A DNA stretch of 64,000 nucleotides from Natronococcus sp. CG52 (GTDB taxonomy: Archaea; Halobacteriota; Halobacteria; Halobacteriales; Natrialbaceae), in contig NZ_CP099391.1 in the NCBI RefSeq assembly GCF_023913515.1, positions 2,232,001 to 2,296,000 of the forward strand, in the 5' to 3' direction. The notes below the pieces were generated by a model that was given only the letters and a program-made list of their open reading frames with translations, ran no database searches and was not told the DNA's origin. Below, piece by piece: positions 47,262-56,626 of the stretch. Every line of letters starts with the position of its first letter. The first letter of the stretch is position 1. A program made the position numbers and the translations under genes.

Positions 47262-49199
47262 ATGAGCACTGTAGAGCAGCAACTCGACGATTTGAAAGCA
47301 GAGATCACGAGCGAGTTACCGAGCGATATCTCGGTTTCCTCGGTGAAATACGAAGGCCCGGAACTGGTCGTCTACACGCGCGACCCGAAGAAGTTCGCCC
47401 AGCAGGGCGACCTGATCCGGAAACTCGCGAGCAAACTCCGCAAGCGGATTACCGTCCGCCCGGATCCGAGCGTTCTCTCCCGACCCGACGAAGCGCGCGA
47501 GAAGATCATGAACGTCATCCCAGAGGAGGCCGGCGTCACCGACCTCGACTTCCACGCCGACACCGGCGAGGTCGTCATCGAGGCCGAGAAACCCGGCATG
47601 GTTATCGGCCGCCACGGGTCGACGCTCCGCGACATCACGAAAAACGTCGGCTGGACGCCCGAGGTCGTTCGAACGCCGCCGATCGAGTCCTCCACCGTCT
47701 CGAACGTTCGGAGCTACCTCAAGCAGGAACGCGACGAGCGCCGGGATATCCTGGAACGCGTCGGCCGGCAGATCCACCGCGAGGAGATGTCCGACGACGA
47801 GTACGTCCGCATCACGACGCTCGGCTGCTGTCGCGAGGTCGGACGTGCTTCGTTCATCCTCTCGACGCCCGAGACGCGGGTCCTCATCGACTGCGGTGAC
47901 AAGCCCGGTGCCGAGGGCGAGGTGCCGTACCTCCACGCACCCGAGGCGCTCGGCGCGGGCGCCCAGACGATCGACGCCGTCGTCCTCACCCACGCCCACC
48001 TCGACCACTCCGCGCTCATCCCGCTTCTCTTCAAGTACGGCTACGACGGCCCGATCTACTGCACCGAACCCACGCGGGACCTGATGGGTCTCCTGACGCT
48101 CGACTACCTCGACGTCGCCGCCAAGGAAGGGCGCGCACCGCCGTACGAGTCCGAGATGGTCCGCGAAGCGATCAAACACTGCATCCCGCTCGAGTACGGC
48201 GACGTCACCGACATCGCACCCGACGTCAAACTCACCTTCCACAACGCGGGCCACATCCTCGGTTCGGCCGTCTCGCACTTCCACATCGGCGACGGCCTTT
48301 ACAACGTCGCGTTCTCCGGCGACATCCACTACGAGGACACGCGCCTGTTCAACGGCGCGGTCAACGACTTCCCGCGGGTCGAGACGCTCGTTCTCGAGTC
48401 GACCTACGGTGGTCGCAACGACTACCAGACCGACCAGGCGGACTCCGAGCGCAACTTGAAGCAGGTCATCAAGGACACCTACGAGCGCGACGGGAAGGTC
48501 GTCATTCCCGCCTTCGCGGTCGGCCGCTCACAGGAGATCATGCTCGTCCTCGAAGAGGCGATGCGCTCCGGCGACATCCCCTCGATGCCGGTCCACTTAG
48601 ACGGGATGATCTGGGAGGCGACCGCGATCCACACGACCTACCCCGAGTACCTGCGCGACGACCTCCGGGACCGCATCTTCCACGAGGACGAGAACCCCTT
48701 CCTCGCCGAGGAGTTCAATCACATCGACGGCGGCGAGGAGGAGCGCCAGGACGTCGCCGACGGCGGCCCGTGTATCATCCTCTCGACATCGGGGATGGTC
48801 ACCGGCGGACCGATCATGTCCTGGCTCAGCCACCTCGGCCCCGATCCGAACTCGACGCTCGTCTTCGTCGGCTACCAGGCCCAGGGAACCCTCGGCCGAC
48901 GCATCCAGAACGGCTGGGACGAGATCCCGACCAGCGAAGTCGGTGCCATGGGTAACAACGGCGGCGGTCGCGGCACCCTCTCGCTGAACATGGAGGTCGA
49001 GACCGTCGACGGCTTCTCCGGTCACGCCGACCGCGCCGGTCTCGAGAACTTCGTTAAGACGATGAACCCGCGTCCCGAGAAGGTGCTCTGTGTCCACGGT
49101 GACGAACGCTCCACCCAGGACCTCTCCTCCGCGCTCTACCACGACTACAACATGCGGACCTTCGCGCCGAAGAACCTCGAGACGTTCCGGTTCCTCTAA
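47262..49199 (+). CDS. fttA: aCPSF1/FttA, beta-CASP ribonuclease for transcription termination
   Basis: The 645-residue protein has two N-terminal KH-type RNA-binding domains (about 1-145, including GMVIGRHGSTLRDI), a metallo-beta-lactamase domain with THAHLDHSAL (near 244) and the later His/Asp ligands (HNAGHILGSA, FSGDIHYE), and a beta-CASP insertion followed by GFSGHAD and CVHGDE. In archaea this protein cleaves nascent RNA at U-rich sites and ends transcription. The length matches the family. It has no visible operon partner. Confidence 0.95.
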   Translation: MSTVEQQLDDLKAEITSELPSDISVSSVKYEGPELVVYTRDPKKFAQQGDLIRKLASKLRKRITVRPDPSVLSRPDEAREKIMNVIPEEAGVTDLDFHADTGEVVIEAEKPGMVIGRHGSTLRDITKNVGWTPEVVRTPPIESSTVSNVRSYLKQERDERRDILERVGRQIHREEMSDDEYVRITTLGCCREVGRASFILSTPETRVLIDCGDKPGAEGEVPYLHAPEALGAGAQTIDAVVLTHAHLDHSALIPLLFKYGYDGPIYCTEPTRDLMGLLTLDYLDVAAKEGRAPPYESEMVREAIKHCIPLEYGDVTDIAPDVKLTFHNAGHILGSAVSHFHIGDGLYNVAFSGDIHYEDTRLFNGAVNDFPRVETLVLESTYGGRNDYQTDQADSERNLKQVIKDTYERDGKVVIPAFAVGRSQEIMLVLEEAMRSGDIPSMPVHLDGMIWEATAIHTTYPEYLRDDLRDRIFHEDENPFLAEEFNHIDGGEEERQDVADGGPCIILSTSGMVTGGPIMSWLSHLGPDPNSTLVFVGYQAQGTLGRRIQNGWDEIPTSEVGAMGNNGGGRGTLSLNMEVETVDGFSGHADRAGLENFVKTMNPRPEKVLCVHGDERSTQDLSSALYHDYNMRTFAPKNLETFRFL

Positions 49200-49584
49200 C
49201 GGCGATTCGTTCGCGGCGTTCGGCGGCACCGGAATCGTCCAAACCGCTGCGTGAACTCCTCATTCGTCCGTTCAAAGCGTCATCCCGACCACGGTAGTTC
49301 TTCGTGGATTTCGGTCGGTCCTCGCGTCGGATCGTGAGTCACTCGAGAGTCCGTCGACCGTGAAACGAGTCTCCGACTGAACGGGTCCAGCCGAACGGCT
49401 CTGGAAAGCACAGCCCTTGTGTATCCAGCGTCTCCGTTTGTGATCGAATGGTTGGTGACGAGCGATCGAACGCGGAGCGCGGCTCGAGGCGAATCTCACG
49501 ACGGGGACTGTCGATCGCTGCACCGGCGGTTTTCGTCGGACCCACGGCGATTTTCGCGAACCGGAGTCGAGCGGTGATCGAGCG
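49200..49584. other. Intergenic region with one possible small ORF
   Basis: About 385 bp. A 46-codon frame (ATG 49448, TGA overlapping the next ATG at 49585) contains an RRISRRGLSIAAPAVF-like stretch recalling a Tat signal, but there is no good TATA box and composition is basic. Nothing else is recognised. Confidence 0.35.
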
Positions 49585-50556
49585 ATGATCGCAACCTGGC
49601 TCGTCTACGCGGTCCTCACGGCGACGATCTACGCCGGTATCGCCCTGCTCTCGAAGGTCGTCAGCGGCGCGTCGATCGATGATCCGATCACCCTAATGCT
49701 CTACACCTGCGCGCCGTTCTACGCGGTCTACGTCGTCGCTGGACCGCTACTCGAGTGGGGAGCGATACGCGGGGCGGGCGGAGCCTCGGCTCCGGCGGCG
49801 ACAGTCCTCACGGCGGTCGCGTTCGGCGTCGTCTCGACGCTCGGCTACGGCGTCTACTACTGGGGGCTCGTCGTCGGCGACGTCTCCCGATTCGTGCCGG
49901 TCCTCGCGATCGAAACGATCTTCGTGTTGATACTGGGCGTGCTCCTGCTGGGCGAGTCGTTCCCGGCCAGCGTTTACGCGGGGATCTCGCTCGTCGTCTT
50001 CGGGGCGCTGTTCATCTCGGTCGAGCGCGGCGAGGGGTCGGTCCACCCTCGTGTCACCCCCTCGATAATCGCGATCGCAGTGCTGGCTGCGGCCGCCTTC
50101 GCCGTCCTCAACACGGGAATGAAGGCGCTCACGACGAGCCTCGGAACCGTCGAGTTGCTCTTCTGGATCAGTCTCGGGGGGCTTCTCTCGCTGGGTGCGG
50201 CGGTACCGTTCCGGACCGGCGGACGCTTCCGACCACGGCTAGACCCCGGCGCGGTGGCCGACCTCCCGACGGGCGAGACGAAACTGCCGGCTGGCACCGC
50301 CGTGTTGCTCGCCGCCGGCTTGCTGAACGCGCTCGCCCTGTTTACGTTCATCCGGGCGCTCGAGCACGGCCCGGTCTCGCTGGCCACCGCGATCACCAAA
50401 CTCGACGTCATGCTCGTATTCGTCGGCGCGCTCTCGCTGTCGAAACTCGCGCCCGAACTCCTGAGCGAGCAGTTCGACCGGTTCACGCTGCTCCAGAAGG
50501 GATCCGCGTCGGCGACCATCCTCGTCGGCTGCGTGCTGATTCAACTCGGCTACTGA
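49585..50556 (+). CDS. EamA-family (DMT superfamily) transporter
   Basis: The 323-residue membrane protein has ten predicted helices in two EamA halves, opening with AVLTATIYAGIALLSKVV and with the second repeat beginning near IIAIAVLAAAAFAVLNTGMK. Each half closes with the family's typical Leu/Gly-rich helices (ILGVLLLGESFPASVYAGI). DMT transporters export metabolites such as amino acids or nucleotides; the substrate here is unknown. It stands alone and converges with the deacetylase gene. Confidence 0.88.
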   Translation: MIATWLVYAVLTATIYAGIALLSKVVSGASIDDPITLMLYTCAPFYAVYVVAGPLLEWGAIRGAGGASAPAATVLTAVAFGVVSTLGYGVYYWGLVVGDVSRFVPVLAIETIFVLILGVLLLGESFPASVYAGISLVVFGALFISVERGEGSVHPRVTPSIIAIAVLAAAAFAVLNTGMKALTTSLGTVELLFWISLGGLLSLGAAVPFRTGGRFRPRLDPGAVADLPTGETKLPAGTAVLLAAGLLNALALFTFIRALEHGPVSLATAITKLDVMLVFVGALSLSKLAPELLSEQFDRFTLLQKGSASATILVGCVLIQLGY

Positions 50557-50629
50557 GTCGACGATTCACGGTACGCGAGCGACGCGACTCGAGACCGTCC
50601 GCTTCCCGTAGAAAGCCCTCCGCTCGTTC

Positions 50630-51892
50630 TCAGTTCCCGTCCATCGTCCCGTCGATCAGATCAGAGGGCGTAATCACGTCGAGGCCCCGGTTCTCGATGT
50701 GATCGAGAAGGTGCTCGAAGTCCTCGAGCGACATGCTGTTTTCACCCGCGTTCTCGCCCTCGACGATCGGGGGGATCCGAATTACCGTGAGCTTCCGGTA
50801 CTGATCGCAGAGGTTGATGTGGCGACGAACGCCGTTGTATAGGGCGGGCCCCCAGATCACCGGCGTCGTGTGAATTCCGGTCGGTGGTGCACCGGTCGGG
50901 CAGGATCCGAACAGGAATCCCGACTCGTGATAATCCCGGACGATCGAGAGCGTGGTCGGACTCATCTGTCGCCACTCGGGAGCGAAGAAGTGTCGCGAGC
51001 CGTCCGAGAAACCGCGGTCGGTGAGAGATTCCCGGGTATTTTCGACGACCGTCCGCTGTCGATCCTCCGGCTGCTCGGTGAGGTCGGCGTCCGCTCGCGG
51101 GTACGAGCAAACGTCCCACTCCCGATCCCGAAGCTGCTGTAACTCGTCGAAATCCATCCGGTCCCCGCTGCCGACGCGCCTGGGATCGACCGGGACCGCA
51201 CCGGACCATCCCCGTTCGTCTAACAGCTTCGCCGCGACGTCGAAGTGCGACCGGTGGCCGTCGTAAAACGCGAGGATCGCCTTTCCGTTGTCGACGGCTT
51301 CGGTTCGGCGGAGGTCGTCGACCAGCAGTCGAGTCGACCCGTCCTCGGGTCCGGCAGCGACGACGTTCAACTGGGTGACGTTCGAAGGGTCCGGCTCGTC
51401 CGCCGGCTTGTGTTCGTAGCCGCAGTCGAGACGGAACCAGCCGTCGTGGCCGTCCGGCACCGATCGGACGGTGGTGAGCCGTTCGTCCCGGCTCGGGGCG
51501 ATGAATTCGACGATGATCCGACTCGCGGATTCCGGCTTGACCGCCATCGAGACGTCCCACGCCTCGAGATCGAGGCCGTCGGAGAAGGATATGCCCGCCC
51601 CGGCCGTCCCCTCGTCACTCTCGATGACCGCCGCCTGCGAGCCGGCCCGCACCTCGTCCGGCGCGGGTTCGATCCGTCCGGTGTGTTCCGTCCACTGATC
51701 GAGCTCCTCGAAATCGGAGATGACTTCGCCCGCCTCGATGGCGGGCCACGTTCGGTGGTTTCCGCCCCCGTCGGACCCGTTCGCTTTGCTCTTGGAGGAC
51801 CCGTCGGGAAGCACCCCGAGACAACCGGCGACAGTAGTAGAGGCCACACCAAGGGTAGCCAACGCGCGCCGTCTGGAGAAATCTTGGTCCAT
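50630..51892 (-). CDS. Exported polysaccharide-deacetylase-like lipoprotein
   Basis: The 420-residue protein has a Tat signal with lipobox (FSRRRALATLGVAST ... VAGC), a beta-sandwich-like N-terminal domain (about 50-195, carbohydrate-binding type) and a NodB-like domain (about 205-415) beginning AILAFYDGHRSHFDVAA. The catalytic first motif reads F-Y-D-G rather than the usual F-D-D-G, so one Asp of the metal site is replaced by Tyr and activity is uncertain. A TATA-like ATAAATG at about 51919-51925 supports the ATG. Confidence 0.82.
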   Translation of the reverse strand: MDQDFSRRRALATLGVASTTVAGCLGVLPDGSSKSKANGSDGGGNHRTWPAIEAGEVISDFEELDQWTEHTGRIEPAPDEVRAGSQAAVIESDEGTAGAGISFSDGLDLEAWDVSMAVKPESASRIIVEFIAPSRDERLTTVRSVPDGHDGWFRLDCGYEHKPADEPDPSNVTQLNVVAAGPEDGSTRLLVDDLRRTEAVDNGKAILAFYDGHRSHFDVAAKLLDERGWSGAVPVDPRRVGSGDRMDFDELQQLRDREWDVCSYPRADADLTEQPEDRQRTVVENTRESLTDRGFSDGSRHFFAPEWRQMSPTTLSIVRDYHESGFLFGSCPTGAPPTGIHTTPVIWGPALYNGVRRHINLCDQYRKLTVIRIPPIVEGENAGENSMSLEDFEHLLDHIENRGLDVITPSDLIDGTMDGN

Positions 51893-52257
51893 GCTGTTCG
51901 TCCGTCTCGACTCGAGTCATTTATTGATGATCCCCTTAAACGAGATTCGACTCTCGGAGTCGCCGGTGAATCGGTTCGGCTCGCTGCAAGAGTACGTTAT
52001 CGATTTCGTAACCGCGCCCCTGATGGTCGGACTCGAACCGGTGCTGAGATCAGCGATCGATCCTGCTCCGCGACTCCCCGTCCGTTCTCGATTCGGCACG
52101 CGTTTATCGAGCGGGAAACGGCGGTGACGGCGGGCGGCCCGTCGGATCGACGAGGTTTCGGAGGCGACCGAGACCGCGCGCCGCGACGGGAGCGATGGCC
52201 GCCGGTAATCTCCTCCGGTTGCGGACGCCCGCCGGAGCGATCGTCGCGGCGCTCCGG
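51893..52257. other. Intergenic region, no gene recognised
   Basis: About 365 bp between the deacetylase promoter and the end of the ABC permease gene. Short frames have no acidic bias. Apart from the TATA box near 51920 I see nothing to report. Confidence 0.5.
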
Positions 52258-53061
52258 TCAGGACAGCTGCTTCGAGACCCACTCCAGGTTCGTCGCGAGC
52301 GTCGCGAGCGCGAGAGCCAGCAGCGAGATGAGGATCAGGAACGTCGAGACGACGCTCACCATCGGATCCAGCGACTGGCGCAGTTCGCTCCAGGCCAGCA
52401 CCGGAATCGTCCGGGTGCCGTGACTCGAGAGGAACAGCGCCATCACGAACTCCTGGAGGCTGACGATAAAGGCGAGCAGCGCGCCGACGAAGATCCCGTG
52501 TTTCACGTTCGGCAGGACGACGTGGGCGAACGAGGAGATCGGTCCGGCGCCGAGGTCGCGGGCGGCGTCGAGTTGCTGCCAGTCGAACCGGCTGAACACC
52601 GACCGCATGACGAAGTAGACGAGCGGGGTCGCCCACAGCGCGTGGGCGAGGATGATGCTCGTGTAGGTCGCGCGGAGTCCGATCTCGTTGAAGTAGACCA
52701 GCAGCGTGATCCCGAGGATGACCGGCGGGATCAGCAGCGGCAGCAACACGAGCGGCGCGAGCAGACTCCCCAGCCGGCCGTCGTCGAGCTCCTGCCCGAA
52801 CGCGGCCGTGACGCCGAGCGTCGTTGCGAGGGCCGTCGTGCCGAATCCGACGACGATGCTGTTGTCGAACGCCTGCAGCCAGAGGTCGCTCGCGAAGAAC
52901 TCGCGGTACCAGACCAGCGAGTAGTTCTCGGGCGGGAACGCGAGCTGGCCGGACGCCGAGAACGACGTCACGACGACGACGACCAGCGGCAGGAGCAGGC
53001 ACGCCATGATCGACAGGTAGCCGGCCCGGAACGCGACGTTCTCTACGGTTTCTCTATGCAT
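52258..53061 (-). CDS. ABC transporter permease, PotC-like
   Basis: The 267-residue protein has six membrane helices and the EAA loop typical of importers (LDAARDLGAGPISSFAHVVLP). It belongs to the spermidine/putrescine (PotC) branch. It is the last gene of a four-gene operon in the order binding protein, ATPase, permease, permease. ATG 53061 overlaps the previous stop by 8 bp; GTG 53073 is the alternative. Confidence 0.9.
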   Translation of the reverse strand: MHRETVENVAFRAGYLSIMACLLLPLVVVVVTSFSASGQLAFPPENYSLVWYREFFASDLWLQAFDNSIVVGFGTTALATTLGVTAAFGQELDDGRLGSLLAPLVLLPLLIPPVILGITLLVYFNEIGLRATYTSIILAHALWATPLVYFVMRSVFSRFDWQQLDAARDLGAGPISSFAHVVLPNVKHGIFVGALLAFIVSLQEFVMALFLSSHGTRTIPVLAWSELRQSLDPMVSVVSTFLILISLLALALATLATNLEWVSKQLS

Positions 53062-53977
53062 ACTCGAACTCACCTCCGAAGCGGTTGAGCGCGGCGAAGA
53101 GGAGCGCCACGCTGACGACCATCGCCAGGATCATCACGACCGACAGCGCGGTGGCAGTCGGCCACCGGAAGCCGGTCAGCATCTGCTCTTCGACCTGAAT
53201 CGCGAACGTCTGGTCTCGGCCGCCGCCGAGCAGCGCGGGCGCGGCGTAGGCGCCGACGCTCCAGGCGAACGAAACTACGGCGCCGACGATGATGCCGGGC
53301 ATCGCCTGCGGAACCACGACCTCGAGGAACGAACGCGGACGGCTCGCCCCGAGGTCGCGCGCGGCCTCGACGATCCCCCAGTCCATCGTCGCCATGACGC
53401 TGTAGATCGCGAGCACGGCGTAGGGCAGGACGATGTAGACCTGCCCGACGATGACGCCGGCCGTCCCGGGGACGATCTGGAGCGGCGAGGAGATGAGGTT
53501 CAGCGACAGAAGCACGTCGTTGAGCGTCCCGCTGGGCGCGAGCAGGGGTACGAACGCGTAGGTCTTGATGACCAGCGTCGTCAGGAGCGGTAGGACGACC
53601 GAGAACAGCAGCGCGGACTTGATCAGCCCCTCGGCGCGCCAGATCGCGTACGCGTACAGCAGTGCGACCGCGACGGTGATGACCGTCACGGCGAGGCCCA
53701 TCAGGAACGAGTAGACGACGATACTCCTGAACAGGTCGCTCGTGAACACGTTGGCGTAGGCGCCGAGCGACCAGGTCCCCTCCGCGAACGCCGACGCCGA
53801 GGCCCCCTCCGCGACGCTGATCCGCAGGAGGATGAGAAACGGCGCGAGGAAGATCAGTAGCTCGAACGCCACGAGGGGCAACATGAGCAGGAGCGATCGC
53901 TTCGATCGCGACCGCTCCCGAAGCGGCTCCCAGACGCGCTCGAGTCCGCCGGGAAGTGACGATGCCGTATCGGACAT
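53054..53977 (-). CDS. ABC transporter permease, PotB-like
   Basis: The 307-residue protein has six helices after a charged N-terminus and the EAA loop VEAARDLGASRPRSFLEVVVP. It pairs with the PotC-like permease to form the translocation channel. It starts 2 bp after the ATPase gene stop. Confidence 0.9.
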   Translation of the reverse strand: MSDTASSLPGGLERVWEPLRERSRSKRSLLLMLPLVAFELLIFLAPFLILLRISVAEGASASAFAEGTWSLGAYANVFTSDLFRSIVVYSFLMGLAVTVITVAVALLYAYAIWRAEGLIKSALLFSVVLPLLTTLVIKTYAFVPLLAPSGTLNDVLLSLNLISSPLQIVPGTAGVIVGQVYIVLPYAVLAIYSVMATMDWGIVEAARDLGASRPRSFLEVVVPQAMPGIIVGAVVSFAWSVGAYAAPALLGGGRDQTFAIQVEEQMLTGFRWPTATALSVVMILAMVVSVALLFAALNRFGGEFEYA

Positions 53978-53979
53978 GG

Positions 53980-55125
53980 TTACAGATCGACCCGCGTTCC
54001 GTCCTCGCGGAACGCGAGCACGTCGCCCCCGTTCCAGCCGATGCGGATGTCGTCGCCGGCCTCGAACGCGCCGGGATCCGCGGTGGTGCGCTCGGCGAAC
54101 ATCGAGGTGCCGTCGACCGACACCGAGTAGCGGACCGTCGACCCGCGGTAGATCACGTTCTCGACGGTTCCGACGGCGAAGTTCGCCGTGCTTCCGTCGG
54201 CGAGGGCCGGCTGCGATTGGTCCGCGTCGTCGGTCGCTTCGTCTCCGTCACCGCCCTCGATGGAGAGAATCTCTGGGCGAAGCGACAGCGTGAGCGACGT
54301 TCCCACCTCGAGGTCCTCCTCGGTCGCCGACGGGAGCACGATCTCGCGACCCAGTTCGGTGTCGACGTGGATCGCGTCGGCGATCGTCCGTTCGACCTCG
54401 CCCGCGACGAAGTTCGTGTCGCCGAGGAAGCCCTCGATGAATCGGTTCTTCGGCGACTCGTACACCTCGTGGGGATCGCCGATCTGGATCAGTTCTCCCT
54501 CGTGCATGATGCCGATCCGGTCGGCGAGCGTGAACGCCTCGTCCTGGTCGTGGGTCACGTGGACGAACGTCTTCTCGAACTCGTCGTGGATCTCCCGGAT
54601 CTCGATCTGCATGTCCTCCCGAAGCCGTTTGTCGAGGTTCGACAGCGGTTCGTCGAGCAACAGCACTTCGGGGTTGACCGCGAGCGACCGGGCGAGTGCG
54701 ACCCGTTGCTTCTGGCCGCCGCTCAGGGTGGTCGGATCCTCGTCCGCGTGATCGCCCATCTCGACGCGCTCGAGCATCTCGCGGGCCCGCTCGCGTCGGG
54801 CCTCGGTCGGAACGTCGTCCATCTTCAGCCCGAAGGCGACGTTCTCGAGCACCGTCTTGTGCGGGAACAGCGCCCAGTCCTGGAAGACCGTCGAGGTAGC
54901 GCGCTCGTAGGCCGGGCGGTCGGTGACGTCCTCGTCGCCGATCCGGATCGCGCCGCCGGACGGCGTATCGAGTCCGGCGAGCATCCGCAGCGTCGTCGAC
55001 TTGCCGCTGCCGCTCGGACCGAGCAGGCAGAGCAGTTCGCCGTCCTCGATCGTCGCCGAGACCTCTTCGACGGCGAGGGTATCGCCGTATCGCTTCTCGA
55101 GACCTGAAAGCTCTATTTCTGACAT
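53980..55125 (-). CDS. ABC transporter ATP-binding protein, PotA-like
   Basis: The 381-residue ATPase has Walker A GPSGSGKST near 36-44, signature LSGGQKQRVALARSLA, Walker B VLLLDEPLSNLD and the switch HVTHD, then a C-terminal TOBE domain (about 270-370). The layout matches PotA/FbpC-type importers. An acidic insertion (GGDGDEATDDADQS) interrupts the TOBE region. It powers the neighbouring permeases. Confidence 0.93.
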   Translation of the reverse strand: MSEIELSGLEKRYGDTLAVEEVSATIEDGELLCLLGPSGSGKSTTLRMLAGLDTPSGGAIRIGDEDVTDRPAYERATSTVFQDWALFPHKTVLENVAFGLKMDDVPTEARRERAREMLERVEMGDHADEDPTTLSGGQKQRVALARSLAVNPEVLLLDEPLSNLDKRLREDMQIEIREIHDEFEKTFVHVTHDQDEAFTLADRIGIMHEGELIQIGDPHEVYESPKNRFIEGFLGDTNFVAGEVERTIADAIHVDTELGREIVLPSATEEDLEVGTSLTLSLRPEILSIEGGDGDEATDDADQSQPALADGSTANFAVGTVENVIYRGSTVRYSVSVDGTSMFAERTTADPGAFEAGDDIRIGWNGGDVLAFREDGTRVDL

Positions 55126-55134
55126 CGTGCTGGA

Positions 55135-56301
55135 TCAGGCGGTCTCGATTTCGGTGAACTCGTTGGAGAACTCGTCGTAGTACTCCGTGAGATACTCCCA
55201 GTCCGGGAACGCGATGTCCTCGACCTCCTCGCCGCTTCCCGGCAGTTCCTCGCCGAGGTCGCCCGCGTACTCCATGTTCTCGTTCGAGAACATCACGGGC
55301 AGTTCCTCGGACCACTCGCTCTGGACCTCGGCGTCCATGAGGAAGTTGAGGAACTCCTCGGCGGTGTCCCGCTTGTCGGTCCCGTCGACGACGCACCAGT
55401 GGTTCATGTAGCCGGTGTTCACGTCCGGCGTCGTGTGAGAGAGCTCCTCGAGATCGTCGATATCGAACTCCGTCTGGTCGAAGTACCACTGCGCGACGTC
55501 GATAACGTCGTTGTCGAAGTCCTGCCAGACGTCCTCGCCGGAGCTGGCCCAGCTGGTGATGTTCCACTCCCGGAGCTGGTCGAAGACCTCGTCGTGGAGT
55601 TCCTCCTCGTAGAGTTCGCCGGCGCCCTCGCGTTCATCGAGTTCGATCGCGGCGGCGTGCAGCGGGTACCACCAGAAGCCGGTGTCGACGCCGATGCCGG
55701 CGCTCCCCTCGACTTCGTCCGTCGAGAAGTCGCCCCACAAGTCCGGTTCGACGTCGAGATCGTCGCGGTAGACGAGCGTACACGGAGCGCCGTCGGCGGG
55801 CACGCCGTACTCCGCGGTGCGGAACTCCTCCTCGTCGACGTAGAAGTCGATCGCTTCGTCGAGGTTGGGGACGTTCTCCTCGCGCAGCGGCAGGAAGAGG
55901 TCCTCGTTCCGACCCGTGTGATACATCTGTCCCTCGGTGACGGTCACGTCGTAGGGCGGATCGTCGTCCGGCGCCTGCCGGATGTTCGTGAGGATCTCGT
56001 TCCAGCCGCGGTGGGTCTGAACGGTGACATCGAACTCCTCTTCGAACATCGGAACGACGGAGTTCTCGAACCGTTCGCCGTAGTTACCACTCCAAACGCT
56101 TACATGAAGCGTCTCGTCGCCACCGTTGGCGGTATCGCTTCCGAAGATTTCGGCACAGCCGGCGGTTCCAGCCGTCGATCCGGCCGCTGTCGCGGCCAAC
56201 AATTTGCGACGTGAGACAGAATCAGTGGGTGGTTCGGTCGTCGAATCGTGCGCGGACTCGGCTTCGATGGTCTCTGCATCCCGTGTCGGGCCTGCAGCCA
56301 T
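55135..56301 (-). CDS. Tat-exported substrate-binding lipoprotein, PotD-like
   Basis: The 388-residue protein has a Tat signal with lipobox (VSRRKLLAATAAGS ... TAGC) and a periplasmic-binding-protein fold of the spermidine/putrescine type (LHVSVWSGNYGERFENSVVPMF at the start of the mature protein, AEEFLNFLMDAEVQSEWSE near the end). ATG 56301 is chosen because TTTTAT at about 56331-56336 fits a leaderless start there; ATG 56331 lies within that box. The real substrate could be polyamine, thiamine, iron or another solute. Confidence 0.85.
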   Translation of the reverse strand: MAAGPTRDAETIEAESAHDSTTEPPTDSVSRRKLLAATAAGSTAGTAGCAEIFGSDTANGGDETLHVSVWSGNYGERFENSVVPMFEEEFDVTVQTHRGWNEILTNIRQAPDDDPPYDVTVTEGQMYHTGRNEDLFLPLREENVPNLDEAIDFYVDEEEFRTAEYGVPADGAPCTLVYRDDLDVEPDLWGDFSTDEVEGSAGIGVDTGFWWYPLHAAAIELDEREGAGELYEEELHDEVFDQLREWNITSWASSGEDVWQDFDNDVIDVAQWYFDQTEFDIDDLEELSHTTPDVNTGYMNHWCVVDGTDKRDTAEEFLNFLMDAEVQSEWSEELPVMFSNENMEYAGDLGEELPGSGEEVEDIAFPDWEYLTEYYDEFSNEFTEIETA

Positions 56302-56626
56302 TGGTACACCGCTTTTCCTGGTTGGCGACATAAAACCGTTGTGAACTCTGGAGTGCGTCTCAACGAGGACGAGCGCCACGCTTTCCGGGAAAGTACGGTA
56401 GCGGACATCTCACACGCAGTGACTTACTGTTCACGACGAATGCGGAGGGATAGAACCCCCCGAATACCGCCGGTCACCGCGACCGTGGCTCTTCGATCGG
56501 ACGCCGAACGGCGATGCGATCAGTTACCGTCTTTGTCCGCACTCGAGGCTGTTTCGTCGTCGCTCGCGTCGTCGTTTGACTCGTTCGTCTTCTCGTCCGC
56601 AGGTGACGGGTCAGTAGGGGCGTCAG
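56302..56626. other. Intergenic region, no gene recognised
   Basis: About 325 bp between the binding-protein start and the end of bluB. It holds the binding-protein TATA box near 56333. A stretch at 56520-56600 looks like eroded acidic coding sequence but has no intact frame I trust. Confidence 0.4.

Noticed and set aside
54248-55567. 439-codon minus-strand ORF across the ABC ATPase and binding protein
   Set aside because: Arg/Gly-rich out-of-frame shadow of two well-supported genes.
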